Source of the DNA: Burkholderia aenigmatica
GTDB taxonomy: Bacteria > Pseudomonadota > Gammaproteobacteria > Burkholderiales > Burkholderiaceae
Direction: 5' to 3'
Length of the DNA: 64,000 bases
NCBI RefSeq assembly: GCF_902499175.1
Contig: NZ_CABVQC010000018.1
Location: forward strand, 1 to 64,000
Shown: one piece after another, positions 8,402 through 16,568 of the stretch
Layout: the number at the start of each line of letters is the position of its first letter
Position numbering within the stretch: position 1 is the first letter of the stretch
Made by a program: the position numbers and the translations under genes
Notes under the pieces: model-generated
Told to the model about the DNA's origin: nothing
Databases searched by the model: none
What the model saw: the letters and a program-made list of their open reading frames with translations, nothing else

Positions 8402-8418
8402 TCGGGAAAACCCTAGTC
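8381..8418. promoter_or_regulatory. Perfect 15-bp inverted repeat around the -10 box (operator)
   Basis: GACTAGGGTTTTCCC (8381-8395) and GGGAAAACCCTAGTC (8404-8418) are exact reverse complements, separated by TATAATTC. The left arm also contains an internal dyad TAGGG-TTTT-CCCTA (8384-8397). No T-tract follows, so it is not a standard terminator. A protein bound here would occupy the -10 element. Confidence 0.75.
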
Positions 8419-8446
8419 AAAGAACCTTTGGATTGCGAGATCAACC

Positions 8447-8623
8447 ATGTACCTGCTGAGCCACCTCTTCCTGATGCTGACCAAGAACGCTGAAACGGCC
8501 TCGAAAGAGCGCGCCGAGGCGTATCTGGCTGATGCGACCGACATCTACGATCTCGAATTCCGTATGCGCAAGATCGACCGCGAAGCGGCGATGAACCGCC
8601 CGTATTCGTTCGGTTCGCGCTAA
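8447..8623 (+). CDS. DUF3563-family small protein
   Basis: A 58-aa protein beginning MYLLSHLFLMLTKNAE and containing TDIYDLEFRMRKIDR, the hallmark of the DUF3563 family, a short Burkholderiales protein of unknown function. The first 12 residues are hydrophobic and the rest is charged and helical. It has its own strong promoter and operator and is closed by a strong terminator, so it is a single-gene unit likely made at high level under some condition. Confidence 0.85.
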   Translation: MYLLSHLFLMLTKNAETASKERAEAYLADATDIYDLEFRMRKIDREAAMNRPYSFGSR

Positions 8624-8674
8624 GCAGCGCAGGGCGGGCAATCAGGTCCGCCGCTCCGGCGAGTCACGCAGCAG

Positions 8675-8714
8675 AAAAGGGCGCGTGCGGCTACATGCCG
8701 CACGCGCCCTTTTT
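8675..8714. terminator. Strong bidirectional terminator
   Basis: A 16-bp perfect stem (8675-8690 / 8698-8713) with a 7-nt loop, an A-tract on the left and TTTTT on the right. It lies between the DUF3563 gene and the convergent ohr gene and can stop both. Confidence 0.9.
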
Positions 8715-8736
8715 GTATTCCTGGTCTCGTATTGCG

Positions 8737-9156
8737 TCAGACGACCGTCAGGCGAACCGGCACGTTGTTACGCGTCGCGTTCGAATACGGGCACACGTGG
8801 TGCGCCTTTTCGACCAGCGCCTGCGCGTCGGCCTTGTCGAAACCCGGCAGCGACACGCGCAGTTCGACGTCGAGCCCGAAGCCGCCCGCGTCGTTCGGGC
8901 CGATGCCTACTTCCGCCGTGACCTGCGTGTCGGCCGGCAGTGCCTTCTTGTCCTGGCCGGCGACGAATTTCATCGCGCTCAGGAAACAGGCCGAGTAACC
9001 TGCGGCAAACAGTTGCTCCGGATTCGTGCCTTCCGCGCCCGTGCCGCCGAGTTCGCGCGGCGCGGCCAGCTTCACTTCCAGCTTGTTGTCAGCGGATACC
9101 GCGCGGCCGTCGCGGCCACCCGTGCTCGTGGCGCTGGTCTTGTACAGAATGTTCAT
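8737..9156 (-). CDS. ohr: Organic hydroperoxide resistance protein Ohr
   Basis: A 139-aa OsmC/Ohr-family thiol peroxidase. Both redox cysteines are present: Cys in GYSACFLSAMK and Cys in HHVCPYSNATR. The N-terminal YKTSATSTGGRDG is typical of Ohr rather than OsmC. It reduces organic hydroperoxides with lipoyl-based reductants. The start at 9156 (MNILYKTSAT) is chosen; the upstream frame to 9255 runs through the operator. It is transcribed separately from ohrR, since a terminator and an OhrR-like box lie between them. Confidence 0.95.
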   Translation of the reverse strand: MNILYKTSATSTGGRDGRAVSADNKLEVKLAAPRELGGTGAEGTNPEQLFAAGYSACFLSAMKFVAGQDKKALPADTQVTAEVGIGPNDAGGFGLDVELRVSLPGFDKADAQALVEKAHHVCPYSNATRNNVPVRLTVV

Positions 9157-9243
9157 CGTGCAGCTCCTGTCTGGAAAAGGGAGGAAAAGCGGCCCGGTCG
9201 AATGGGATGTCGCCGGCCACGAGGAAAATATAGAACACAAATC

Positions 9244-9257
9244 ATTAGCGTGCAAAT
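9244..9257. promoter_or_regulatory. OhrR-like box upstream of ohr
   Basis: ATTAGCGTGCAAAT, an imperfect dyad flanked by AT-rich DNA (ACAAATC and GAAATTTT), lies about 90 bp before ohr. Its TGCAAAT half matches the boxes upstream of ohrR at 9796-9826. Confidence 0.5.
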
Positions 9258-9265
9258 GAAATTTT

Positions 9266-9291
9266 GAAGAAAAAGCCCGGCGGTACCGGGC
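9266..9291 (-). terminator. Terminator of ohrR
   Basis: On the minus strand, GCCCGG-TACCG-CCGGGC is followed by TTTTTCTTC. It lies 23 bp after the ohrR stop and separates it from ohr. Confidence 0.7.
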
Positions 9292-9313
9292 CGGTTCGCG
9301 GGGGCTTCGCCTG

Positions 9314-9766
9314 TCAGCGTTCGTTGGCGGCCGACAGCGCGTCGCGCAACTGCTGGAGATCGGCGCGCAGCCTGATCAGGAACTCGGGGGATTGCTGCAT
9401 CGCGCAAAAGAGATCGGCGGGTACCGAGCGCGCGCGATCCTTCAGCGCACGGCCTTCCGGCGTCACCCGCACGTTCACGACGCGTTCGTCGGCCGCGCTG
9501 CGCACGCGCTCGACGTAACCGAGCGCTTCCAGCCGCTTCAGCAGCGGCGTGACCGTGGCCGGATCGAGGTCCAGTCGCGCGGCGATGTCCTTCACGGCGA
9601 TGTCGTCGCGCTCCCACAGTACGAGCATCGCGAGATATTGGGGATAGGTCAGCGACAGCTTGTCGAGCAGCGGCTTGTACGCCTTCGTCATCGCGTGCGA
9701 AGTCGAGTAGAGCGCGAAGCAGAGTTGCGCGTCGAGCGTCTGGGGCAGCGGGGGCAGGCGGTCCAT
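9314..9766 (-). CDS. ohrR: MarR-family organic peroxide sensor OhrR
   Basis: A 150-aa MarR-type winged-helix repressor. The reactive N-terminal Cys is in QLCFALYSTSHAMTK, the position conserved in OhrR for peroxide sensing. The HTH and wing are in VKDIAARLDLDPATVTPLLKRLE and RSAADERVVNV. Peroxide oxidation releases it from ohr. Two palindromic boxes lie just upstream of its own start (9796-9826), suggesting autoregulation. Confidence 0.93.
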   Translation of the reverse strand: MDRLPPLPQTLDAQLCFALYSTSHAMTKAYKPLLDKLSLTYPQYLAMLVLWERDDIAVKDIAARLDLDPATVTPLLKRLEALGYVERVRSAADERVVNVRVTPEGRALKDRARSVPADLFCAMQQSPEFLIRLRADLQQLRDALSAANER

Positions 9767-9795
9767 GATTCGGGAGGCGCGGCGAACGCGCGAAC

Positions 9796-9826
9796 AATTT
9801 GTACGCAAATTATTTTGCGCGCAAAA
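9796..9826. promoter_or_regulatory. Paired OhrR-like boxes upstream of ohrR
   Basis: AATTTG-TACG-CAAATT (9796-9811) and the perfect 14-bp palindrome TTTTGCGCGCAAAA (9813-9826) lie side by side about 30 bp before the ohrR start, in a locally AT-rich stretch. They share the TTTG-N4-CAAA form with the single box before ohr. Confidence 0.6.
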
Positions 9827-9951
9827 GATCGGGATGAACAGGGGGCAGCCGGCGAGCGGCGGTGGCTGACGGAGGCGGGGGAAGGGGGGCGCCGGGAGGC
9901 AACCCGGCGCGGAGAACGGCAGGCCGGCGACGCGCGCCGGCCGGAAAGACT

Positions 9952-10761
9952 TCAGCGGCCCGACGTGGTCGTCGTCGCGCCCGGCTCCTGTACGCCGAAG
10001 CAGCCGCGATAGGTCGCGTAGAACGAGCAGTACAGCATCGTGACGATGATGATCGTCACCGGCATCATGATCGTCAGCGCATAGGCGCCGGCGCCGAGCG
10101 CCTGCAGCAGCAGCGACAGCGCGAGCGACGTGCCGAGCGCGACGCCGAACCACAGCACGCCGTACACGACGAATGCGCCGCGATTGCGCCAGCAGCTGAC
10201 GACGCTGAAGAACAGCGCCTTGGCGGGCGGGACGTCATGCCACGCGACCAGCACCGGCGCAAACCAGAACAGCATCGCGACCGGCAGGTACAGCAGCGTC
10301 GCGAAGAACAGCGCGCCGAGCGTGCCTTGCGCGGCGAGCGCCTCCGGCGTCGTGCTGGCTTCGTCCGCCGCGCCCATCATCACGTGGAACAGCGCGCCGC
10401 CGTCGACGAACGACGAAGCGGCGAACACGAGCACCATCGACGCGACGTAGATCACGCCGAGCACGAGCAGCCGCTGGGTCGCGACGGTGCCGTACGAGCG
10501 GAAGCCGTCGACGAGGATCGTCGGCATCACGGGCTTGCCGGCCACCGTGTCGCGGCACGCGGCCATGAAGCCGACCGCGACGCCGGGAATGAACACCAGC
10601 GGCAGCGCGGAGCCGATCACGGGCACCATCGATATCAGCGTGATCGCCAGCAGGTACGTGAAGAACAGCGTGATGAACGCGAGCGGGTTCCGGCGGAACA
10701 GCCAGACGCCTTGACGGAACCAGACATAGCCCGTTTTGGCGGGCACTTCGATCAGTTGCAT
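9952..10761 (-). CDS. BPSS1780-type multipass membrane protein
   Basis: A 269-aa inner-membrane protein with about six hydrophobic helices (such as [20 protein letters not shown]) and the start [22 protein letters not shown], which recurs in Burkholderiales proteins of unknown function. Its ATG overlaps the end of thrB by 10 bp, so it is translationally coupled to thrB. A transport or envelope role is possible, but nothing in the sequence identifies it. Confidence 0.8.
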   Translation of the reverse strand: MQLIEVPAKTGYVWFRQGVWLFRRNPLAFITLFFTYLLAITLISMVPVIGSALPLVFIPGVAVGFMAACRDTVAGKPVMPTILVDGFRSYGTVATQRLLVLGVIYVASMVLVFAASSFVDGGALFHVMMGAADEASTTPEALAAQGTLGALFFATLLYLPVAMLFWFAPVLVAWHDVPPAKALFFSVVSCWRNRGAFVVYGVLWFGVALGTSLALSLLLQALGAGAYALTIMMPVTIIIVTMLYCSFYATYRGCFGVQEPGATTTTSGR

Positions 10762-11750
10762 GCGGTTTGGATCTCGGGAAGCGCGGGCGTATGCGCGATA
10801 CGCTCGCGCAGGATGCGTTCGAAATGGCCGGGGTCGTGCGGCTTGAGCATCTCGGCCGCGCGCGGCAGGTGGAAGTCGTACAGGCGCGACACCCAGAAGC
10901 GGTACGCGCCCGCGCGCAGCATGTCGCTCCAGTGGCGGCGCTCCTCGGCCGTGAACGGTCGCACCGTCTGGTACGCGCGCAGCAGCGCGTCGGCGCGCGC
11001 GACGTCGAGCACGCCGGTCGCGAGGTCGACGCACCAGTCGTTGACCGTGACCGCGACGTCGAACAGCCACTTGTCACAGCCCGCGAAATAGAAGTCGAAG
11101 AAGCCGCCGAGCCGCACGTCGTGGCCGGTGCCGGGCGCCGCGTGCGCGAACAGCACGTTGTCGCGGAACAGGTCGCAATGGCACGGTCCGGCCGGCAGCG
11201 CCGCGTAGTCGTCCGACGCGAAGAAGCTGGCCTGGTGCGCGAGTTCGCCTTCCAGCAGCGCGCGCTGCTCATCCGTGATGAACGGCACGATCGCCGGCAC
11301 GTTCTCCTGCCACCACGGCAGGCTGCGCAGATTCGGCTGGTGGCGCGGATAGTCGCGGCCGGCGAGGTGCAGGCGCGCGAGCATCTGCCCGACTTCGATG
11401 CAGTGTTCGACCCCCGGCGCGAGTTCGGCCGAGCCGTCGAGCTTCGTGACGATCGCGGCCGGCTTGCCGTGCAGCATGCCGAACAGCGCGCCGTCGTCGC
11501 GCGGGATCGGATCCGGCACCGGCACGCCGTGGCCGGCCAGATGGCGCATCAGGTCGAGGTAGAACGGCAGTTGTTCCGCCGTCAGCTTTTCGAAGATCGT
11601 GAGGACGTACTCGCCGCGCGTCGTCGTCAGGAAGAAATTGCTGTTTTCGATACCGGACGGAATGCCGCGGAACGCAAGCACGTCGCCCAGTTCGTAGTGG
11701 CGCATCCATTGCGCGAGATCGGAGTCGGAAACAGCAGTGAAAACGGCCAT
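10752..11750 (-). CDS. thrB: Homoserine kinase (ThrB, type II/APH-like)
   Basis: A 332-aa kinase of the aminoglycoside-phosphotransferase fold. It begins [19 protein letters not shown], as in proteobacterial ThrB. The catalytic loop is [12 protein letters not shown] and the Mg-binding Asp is in GFFDFYFAG. It phosphorylates homoserine in threonine synthesis. This is not the GHMP-type ThrB of enterics. It sits downstream of the DUF2782 gene and upstream of the membrane protein, on one strand. Confidence 0.92.
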   Translation of the reverse strand: MAVFTAVSDSDLAQWMRHYELGDVLAFRGIPSGIENSNFFLTTTRGEYVLTIFEKLTAEQLPFYLDLMRHLAGHGVPVPDPIPRDDGALFGMLHGKPAAIVTKLDGSAELAPGVEHCIEVGQMLARLHLAGRDYPRHQPNLRSLPWWQENVPAIVPFITDEQRALLEGELAHQASFFASDDYAALPAGPCHCDLFRDNVLFAHAAPGTGHDVRLGGFFDFYFAGCDKWLFDVAVTVNDWCVDLATGVLDVARADALLRAYQTVRPFTAEERRHWSDMLRAGAYRFWVSRLYDFHLPRAAEMLKPHDPGHFERILRERIAHTPALPEIQTACN

Positions 11751-11852
11751 GCGGGATGCGTCAGGTCAGGGTGTCGGCACGCGGGTGGCGTACGTCGCGA
11801 CAACAGGTGAAGGGGACGTGGCGCGCGGCGTTCGGTGCGGCGCGCCACGGAA

Positions 11853-12248
11853 TCAGTAGCGCAGGTTCAGCGACGGCAGGCGCGTGATCGGGATGCCCGC
11901 GTCGTGCGGCTTCGGCGACGTGTCGGGCGTCGAGCTCATCTGGTAGCGCGTGCCGAAGTTCGACTTCACGTCGATCTCGACCGGTTTGCCGCGATCGCGG
12001 TACTCGGTGACTTCGGTGCCGTTCTTGCTCTTTTCGTGGAAGCTCGGCGTGCGGCGGATGTCGGCGAAGTCGACTTTCGACGTGACTTCGGCGCCCGGCC
12101 GGTTGATTTTGCGGAGATCGGGCAGGCCGGCGGCCTCGTTGGCCTCGGCCCGTGCCTGCGCGTCGGCGTCAGGCGTGCCGCCGGCGGCGTAAGCGGCGCT
12201 GGCGGCGGCAAACGCGGCGGCAGCGACGACGAGAATGAGCGGCTTCAT
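11853..12248 (-). CDS. DUF2782-family exported protein
   Basis: A 131-aa protein with an N-terminal signal peptide (MKPLILVVAAAAFAAASAAYA, cut after AYA-AG). The mature part is hydrophilic with no Cys. The C-terminal EVTEYRDRGKPVEIDVKSN and GTRYQM resemble DUF2782. In Pseudomonas that family lies between polA and thrB. Here it precedes thrB by 102 bp, while polA is about 9 kb away. Function unknown; probably periplasmic. Confidence 0.7.
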   Translation of the reverse strand: MKPLILVVAAAAFAAASAAYAAGGTPDADAQARAEANEAAGLPDLRKINRPGAEVTSKVDFADIRRTPSFHEKSKNGTEVTEYRDRGKPVEIDVKSNFGTRYQMSSTPDTSPKPHDAGIPITRLPSLNLRY

Positions 12249-12377
12249 GATGAGTCTCCAGTGAACCCATCGATTTTAGCAAATACTGCGCCGCATCCGG
12301 CCCTCGCGTGCGTAGGGGCAGCCATAAGGGCGACCGGGTTCCGTGGTAATGTCGTCGGATCAGACGAGGTAATCAAA

Positions 12378-13904
12378 ATGAAGAACGATTTGAGCCGCCG
12401 GCACCGAGTGCTGACGCCCGAGAGCCCGTCGGTCGAGGCTTTCGACGATCCGATCGCCGCCGTCGCGCGGCTGTCCGCCATTTACGACACGAACACCGGC
12501 TTCCTGCGCGACGCCTTCGCGCGCTATCGCCGCCACGAACCGATTACCGAGCACGTGCGCGCGTGCTACCCGTTCGTGCGGATCCGCACCGACGTCAACA
12601 CGCATGTCGATTCGCGCCGCTCGTACGGTTTCGTCGCAGGCCCCGGCGTGTTCGAGACGACGGTCACGCGCCCCGATCTCTTCGCGAACTACTATCGCGA
12701 GCAACTGCGCCTGCTCGCGAAGAACCACCATGTAAAGATCGAGATCGGCGTGTCGTCGCAGCCGATTCCGATTCATTTTGCGTTTCCGGAAGGCATCCAT
12801 CTCGAGGGCGAGCTCGACCGCGACCGCCTGCTCGCGATGCGCGACATCTTCGATACGCCCGACCTGTCGTATCTCGACGACCGCATCGTCAACGGCACGT
12901 TCGAGCCGGCGCCGGGCGAGCCGCATCCGCTTGCGCTGTTCACCGCCGCGCGCGTCGACTTCTCGCTGCACCGGCTGCGCCACTACACGGCGACGTCGCC
13001 CACGCATTTCCAGAACTACGTGCTCTACACGAACTACCAGTTCTACATCGACGAGTTCGTGAAGCTGGGCCGCACGGTGATGACGGAGAGCGACGATCCC
13101 GAGGTGCGTGCGTACCGGAGCCAGTACAGCTCGTTCGTCGAGCCGGGCGATGTCGTCACGTACAACGCGAACCTCGGCAGCGAGCCGGCCGAGGGCGCCG
13201 CGCCGCCGCGCCTACCGCAGATGCCCGCGTATCACCTGAAGCGCGCGGACGGCAGCGGGATCACGATGGTCAACATCGGTGTCGGCCCGTCGAATGCGAA
13301 GACGATCACCGATCACATCGCGGTGCTGCGTCCGCATGCGTGGGTGATGCTCGGTCACTGCGCGGGGCTGCGCAACACGCAGCGTCTGGGCGACTACGTG
13401 CTCGCACATGGCTACGTGCGCGAGGATCACGTGCTCGACGCCGACCTGCCGCTGTGGGTGCCGATTCCGGCGCTGGCCGAAGTGCAGCTCGCGCTCGAAC
13501 GCGGGGTGGCCGACGTCACGCAGCTTGATGGCGTCGAACTGAAGCGCGTGATGCGTACGGGTACGGTCGCGAGCGTCGACAACCGCAACTGGGAGCTGCG
13601 CGATCATCGCGAACCGGTGCAGCGCTTGTCGCAGAGCCGCGCGATCGCGCTCGACATGGAAAGCGCGACGATCGCCGCGAACGGTTTCCGCTTCCGTGTG
13701 CCGTACGGCACGCTGCTGTGCGTGTCGGACAAGCCGCTGCACGGCGAGCTCAAGTTGCCGGGCATGGCCGACACGTTCTATCGCGGGCAGGTCGACCAGC
13801 ATCTGCAGATCGGCGTGAAGGCGATGGAGATCCTGCGGACGAACGGGCTCGACAAGCTGCATAGTCGGAAGCTGCGCAGCTTCGCGGAAGTGGCGTTCCA
13901 GTAA
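12378..13904 (+). CDS. amn: AMP nucleosidase
   Basis: A 508-aa protein that hydrolyses AMP to adenine and ribose 5-phosphate. The N-terminal AMP nucleosidase domain precedes a C-terminal nucleoside-phosphorylase fold with NIGVGPSNAKTITDH, AWVMLGHCAGLR and the catalytic region ALDMESATIAANG. The family is about 480-510 aa, so it is full length. The ATG at 12378 follows GACGAGGTAATCAAA and gives a family-like N-terminus (MKNDLSRRH); the longer frame to 11835 lies over the DUF2782 gene. Divergent from that gene. A decayed partial copy lies at 17615. Confidence 0.94.
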   Translation: MKNDLSRRHRVLTPESPSVEAFDDPIAAVARLSAIYDTNTGFLRDAFARYRRHEPITEHVRACYPFVRIRTDVNTHVDSRRSYGFVAGPGVFETTVTRPDLFANYYREQLRLLAKNHHVKIEIGVSSQPIPIHFAFPEGIHLEGELDRDRLLAMRDIFDTPDLSYLDDRIVNGTFEPAPGEPHPLALFTAARVDFSLHRLRHYTATSPTHFQNYVLYTNYQFYIDEFVKLGRTVMTESDDPEVRAYRSQYSSFVEPGDVVTYNANLGSEPAEGAAPPRLPQMPAYHLKRADGSGITMVNIGVGPSNAKTITDHIAVLRPHAWVMLGHCAGLRNTQRLGDYVLAHGYVREDHVLDADLPLWVPIPALAEVQLALERGVADVTQLDGVELKRVMRTGTVASVDNRNWELRDHREPVQRLSQSRAIALDMESATIAANGFRFRVPYGTLLCVSDKPLHGELKLPGMADTFYRGQVDQHLQIGVKAMEILRTNGLDKLHSRKLRSFAEVAFQ

Positions 13905-14078
13905 GTGCTATCACCGGCGGGCCCTGCGGGACGCCGTCGGGGTTTGCATCTTCCGTTTTCTCGCATTGGCCGGCGTGACGGTGCATGCGATTTCGAGGAC
14001 TGGCAGCGTGCGGTCGCGTACCTGTCATGAGCGACGCGGCTTCGAAACTCCGGCGCTACCGGATCGCCGGCGCCGTGA

Positions 14079-15050
14079 TCACCATTGCACCGGTTCGACT
14101 GTCCGGTCGAATGCGGCCTCGAGCAACTCGGTCTCGCAATCGTCGAGTCTCAGGTCGAGTGCCGCGAGCGCGTCGGTCAGGTGATGCGGCTTCGACAACC
14201 CGACGATCGGCGCGGTGATGCCTGGCCGTCTCAGCGCCCATGCCAGTGCGATCCGGGCAGGCGCCACCCCGCGCGCCTGCGCCACCTGCCTGACCGCATC
14301 GACGGTCGCCGCGACCGCGTCGCGCCCGTCGTACCAGGACACCATTTGCTGGTCGGTTGCGGCCCGCGTCGTCGCCGCATCGCGCGAGCCGGCCAGTAGC
14401 CCGCGGCCGAGCGGGGACCACGGCGTGTAGGCCATCCCTTCTTCCATGCAAAGCGGCAGCATGTCGCGCTCGTCGTCGCGGCAGATCAGGCTGTACTGGC
14501 TCTGCATCGAGACGAATCCCGCGAGTCCGTGATGCCGCTGAAACGCGAGCATCTTCATGAATTGCCATGCATGCATCGACGACGCGCCGAGGTAGCGGAC
14601 CTTGCCGCTCCTCACGAGGGTATCGAGCGCATCGAGCGTTTCTTCGATCGGCGTGTCCGGATCGAACCGGTGGATCACGTAGAGATCGACGTAATCCGTC
14701 CCGAGGCGCTGCAGCGATGCATCGATGCTGGTGAGCAGATGCTTGCGCGACAGCCCGCGCGCATTCGGCCCGTCGCCGGTTGGAAAGAACGCCTTGGTTG
14801 CAATCACCACGTCGTCGCGCGTCGCGAAATCGCGCAGCGCGCGCCCGAGAATGCGCTCGCTCTCGCCGCCCGAATAGATGTCGGCGGTGTCGAAGAAATT
14901 CACTCCCGCATCGAGTGCCGAGCGGATGAAAGGACGGGCCGCCTCCTCGGTCGCGACCCAGGGGCGCCATGACGGATCGCCGTAGGTCATGCAGCCCAGG
15001 CACAGCTTCGATACCTTCAGCCCGGACCTTCCCAGTCTCACGTATTCCAT
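14079..15050 (-). CDS. Aldo/keto reductase
   Basis: A 323-aa NADPH-dependent aldo/keto reductase of the YajO/Tas-like group. The start is MEYVRLGRSGLKVSKLCLG. Catalytic tetrad residues are seen in GVNFFDTADIYSGGESE (Asp, Tyr), VIATK (Lys) and LYVIHRFD (His). The NADPH-binding end is PIVGLSKPHHL. Last gene of the cupin-SDR-AKR operon, 26 bp after the SDR gene. Substrate unknown. Confidence 0.92.
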   Translation of the reverse strand: MEYVRLGRSGLKVSKLCLGCMTYGDPSWRPWVATEEAARPFIRSALDAGVNFFDTADIYSGGESERILGRALRDFATRDDVVIATKAFFPTGDGPNARGLSRKHLLTSIDASLQRLGTDYVDLYVIHRFDPDTPIEETLDALDTLVRSGKVRYLGASSMHAWQFMKMLAFQRHHGLAGFVSMQSQYSLICRDDERDMLPLCMEEGMAYTPWSPLGRGLLAGSRDAATTRAATDQQMVSWYDGRDAVAATVDAVRQVAQARGVAPARIALAWALRRPGITAPIVGLSKPHHLTDALAALDLRLDDCETELLEAAFDRTVEPVQW

Positions 15051-15076
15051 CGGTTCTTCCTCCGTTCCGGCACCGG

Positions 15077-15880
15077 TCAGCGCATGCCGCCGATCGTGTA
15101 GCCGCCGTCGACCAGGAGCGATTCGCCCGTTACGAAGCGCGCTTCGTCGCTGCAGAGCCAGACGGCCGCGTCGGCCACGTCTTCGGGCGTGCCGATCCGC
15201 CGTGCGGGCGTGAATGCGGCGAACGGGCGGAACATGTCGTCGTCGCCGAAACGGCGCGCCATCGGCGTATCGATGATGCCGGGGTTCACGTTGTTGATCC
15301 GGATGCCGTGCGGGCCGCCTTCGAGCGCGACCGCGCGCACCAGCGCATCGAGCGCGCCCTTGCTGGCCGAATAGGTCGACGAGCCGGCAAGCGCGCCTTT
15401 CGCGAGCCACGACGACGTATTGACGATCGCACCGCCGCCGTGCGCGAGCATTGCTTCCATTTCGTACTTGATCGACAGCCACGTACCCTTGAGATTGGTG
15501 GCGATCACCTTGTCGAAGTCGGCCTCGGTCTGTTCCACGATCGGCGCGAACGTGCCTTCCGTACCTGCATTGTTGAATGCCGCGTGCAAGGCGCCGTAGC
15601 GTCCGATCGTTGCGTCGACGAGCGCGCGCACGCCATCGGCGGAGGCGATGTCGATGGCTATCGCGAAGGCTTCGCCGCCGCGCTCGGTAATCGCGCGCAC
15701 GGTTTCGTCGAGCGGCGCCGCGCGCCGCCCGGCCACGACGACTTGGGCGCCTTCACGCGCGAATGCGAGCGCGGCCGCCTGGCCGATGCCGGTGCCGCCG
15801 CCGGTGACGAGCGCGACGCGTCCGTCGAGCCGGGGTCGAGTCGTGGCGGAGGAGGGTGACGAGCTTCGTGAATCGGGCAT
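15077..15880 (-). CDS. Short-chain dehydrogenase/reductase
   Basis: A 267-aa classical SDR. The cofactor motif is TGGGTGIGQ, followed by NNAG. The catalytic Ser-Tyr-Lys triad is in NTSSWLAKG and YSASKGA. The Arg pair in AGRRAAP after beta-2 favours NADP(H). The C-terminus VTGESLLVDGGYTIGG is typical. Middle gene of the operon divergent from the LysR gene. Confidence 0.93.
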   Translation of the reverse strand: MPDSRSSSPSSATTRPRLDGRVALVTGGGTGIGQAAALAFAREGAQVVVAGRRAAPLDETVRAITERGGEAFAIAIDIASADGVRALVDATIGRYGALHAAFNNAGTEGTFAPIVEQTEADFDKVIATNLKGTWLSIKYEMEAMLAHGGGAIVNTSSWLAKGALAGSSTYSASKGALDALVRAVALEGGPHGIRINNVNPGIIDTPMARRFGDDDMFRPFAAFTPARRIGTPEDVADAAVWLCSDEARFVTGESLLVDGGYTIGGMR

Positions 15881-15944
15881 GACGGGAGTGGCTCCATATA
15901 AAGGGACGCGAGCTGGCCGACGGGCCGGCGCATGGTCGAAGTGC

Positions 15945-16403
15945 TTAGTCCTGGCGGTCGGGCACCGTCAGGGGCGTGCCGGGCGTGCCGGCGTAGAACA
16001 CGATAAGTTCGGCGCGCTCGTCGCCCGTTTCGCCGCGATGGGCGCCGTCGACCATTTCCGGCACCACGTCGCCGGGGCCGAGCGCCAGCCGCTTGCCGTC
16101 GCTGCGGCGCACGGCGGTCAAGTGGCCCGACAGCACGTAGCCGATGTTGATCGACGGATGCGTATGCCACGGCAATACCGCGTGCGGTGGAATCGTGTAG
16201 CGTACGACCGTGATCTCCGGTTGTCCTGACGGATAGGCGCGATACCGCGAGCCGTCCCATGCATGCGTGGTTTGCAGCAGCACCGTCTCGGCTACGCGGT
16301 TGCCCGCGTCCGTTTCCTGTGCGGTCACGCGCGGCGAACCAGCGACGATCAATGCGGCCGCGACGACGGTTCGCGAGACGGCTGAAAATGAATGGGTGTT
16401 CAT
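15945..16403 (-). CDS. Exported cupin-domain protein
   Basis: A 152-aa protein with a signal peptide (MNTHSFSAVSRTVVAAALIV, cut near VTAQE). A single cupin barrel follows, with metal-binding motif 1 LPWHTHPSINIGYVLSGHL and motif 2 GDVVPEMVDGAHRGET. Periplasmic location is inferred from the signal. First gene of the operon, 64 bp before the SDR gene. The ligand is unknown. Confidence 0.85.
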   Translation of the reverse strand: MNTHSFSAVSRTVVAAALIVAGSPRVTAQETDAGNRVAETVLLQTTHAWDGSRYRAYPSGQPEITVVRYTIPPHAVLPWHTHPSINIGYVLSGHLTAVRRSDGKRLALGPGDVVPEMVDGAHRGETGDERAELIVFYAGTPGTPLTVPDRQD

Positions 16404-16480
16404 GGTGGCGGGCCGTCTGGCCCGGGGGGATCGAAGACAGCACCATTGTGCGAAGCAGGGTGCCGTGCGAATAGCACCCG

Positions 16481-16505
16481 ACCGGTTGAAACCGATTCAA
16501 CCGGT
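16481..16505. promoter_or_regulatory. LysR operator candidate between LysR and cupin genes
   Basis: ACCGGTTGAA-ACCGA-TTCAACCGGT is a perfect 10-bp inverted repeat. It contains the LysR T-N11-A form (TGAAACCGATTCA). It lies 64 bp before the lysR ATG and 78 bp before the cupin start, so it could serve both directions. Confidence 0.65.
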
Positions 16506-16568
16506 TGGACAGGCGTTGCGATGCCATGGACGATTGCCCGGGCGTTCCGGGCTTGACGGGAGCTGCGA

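Noticed and set aside
8381-8418. Palindrome as a terminator of the esterase gene
   Set aside because: No T-tract follows and the loop is a consensus -10 with a -35 at 18 bp, so a regulatory role is more likely.
11835-12377. Long N-terminal extension of amn
   Set aside because: It lies over the antisense of the DUF2782 gene and has no homology-like sequence; the ATG at 12378 has a good ribosome-binding site.
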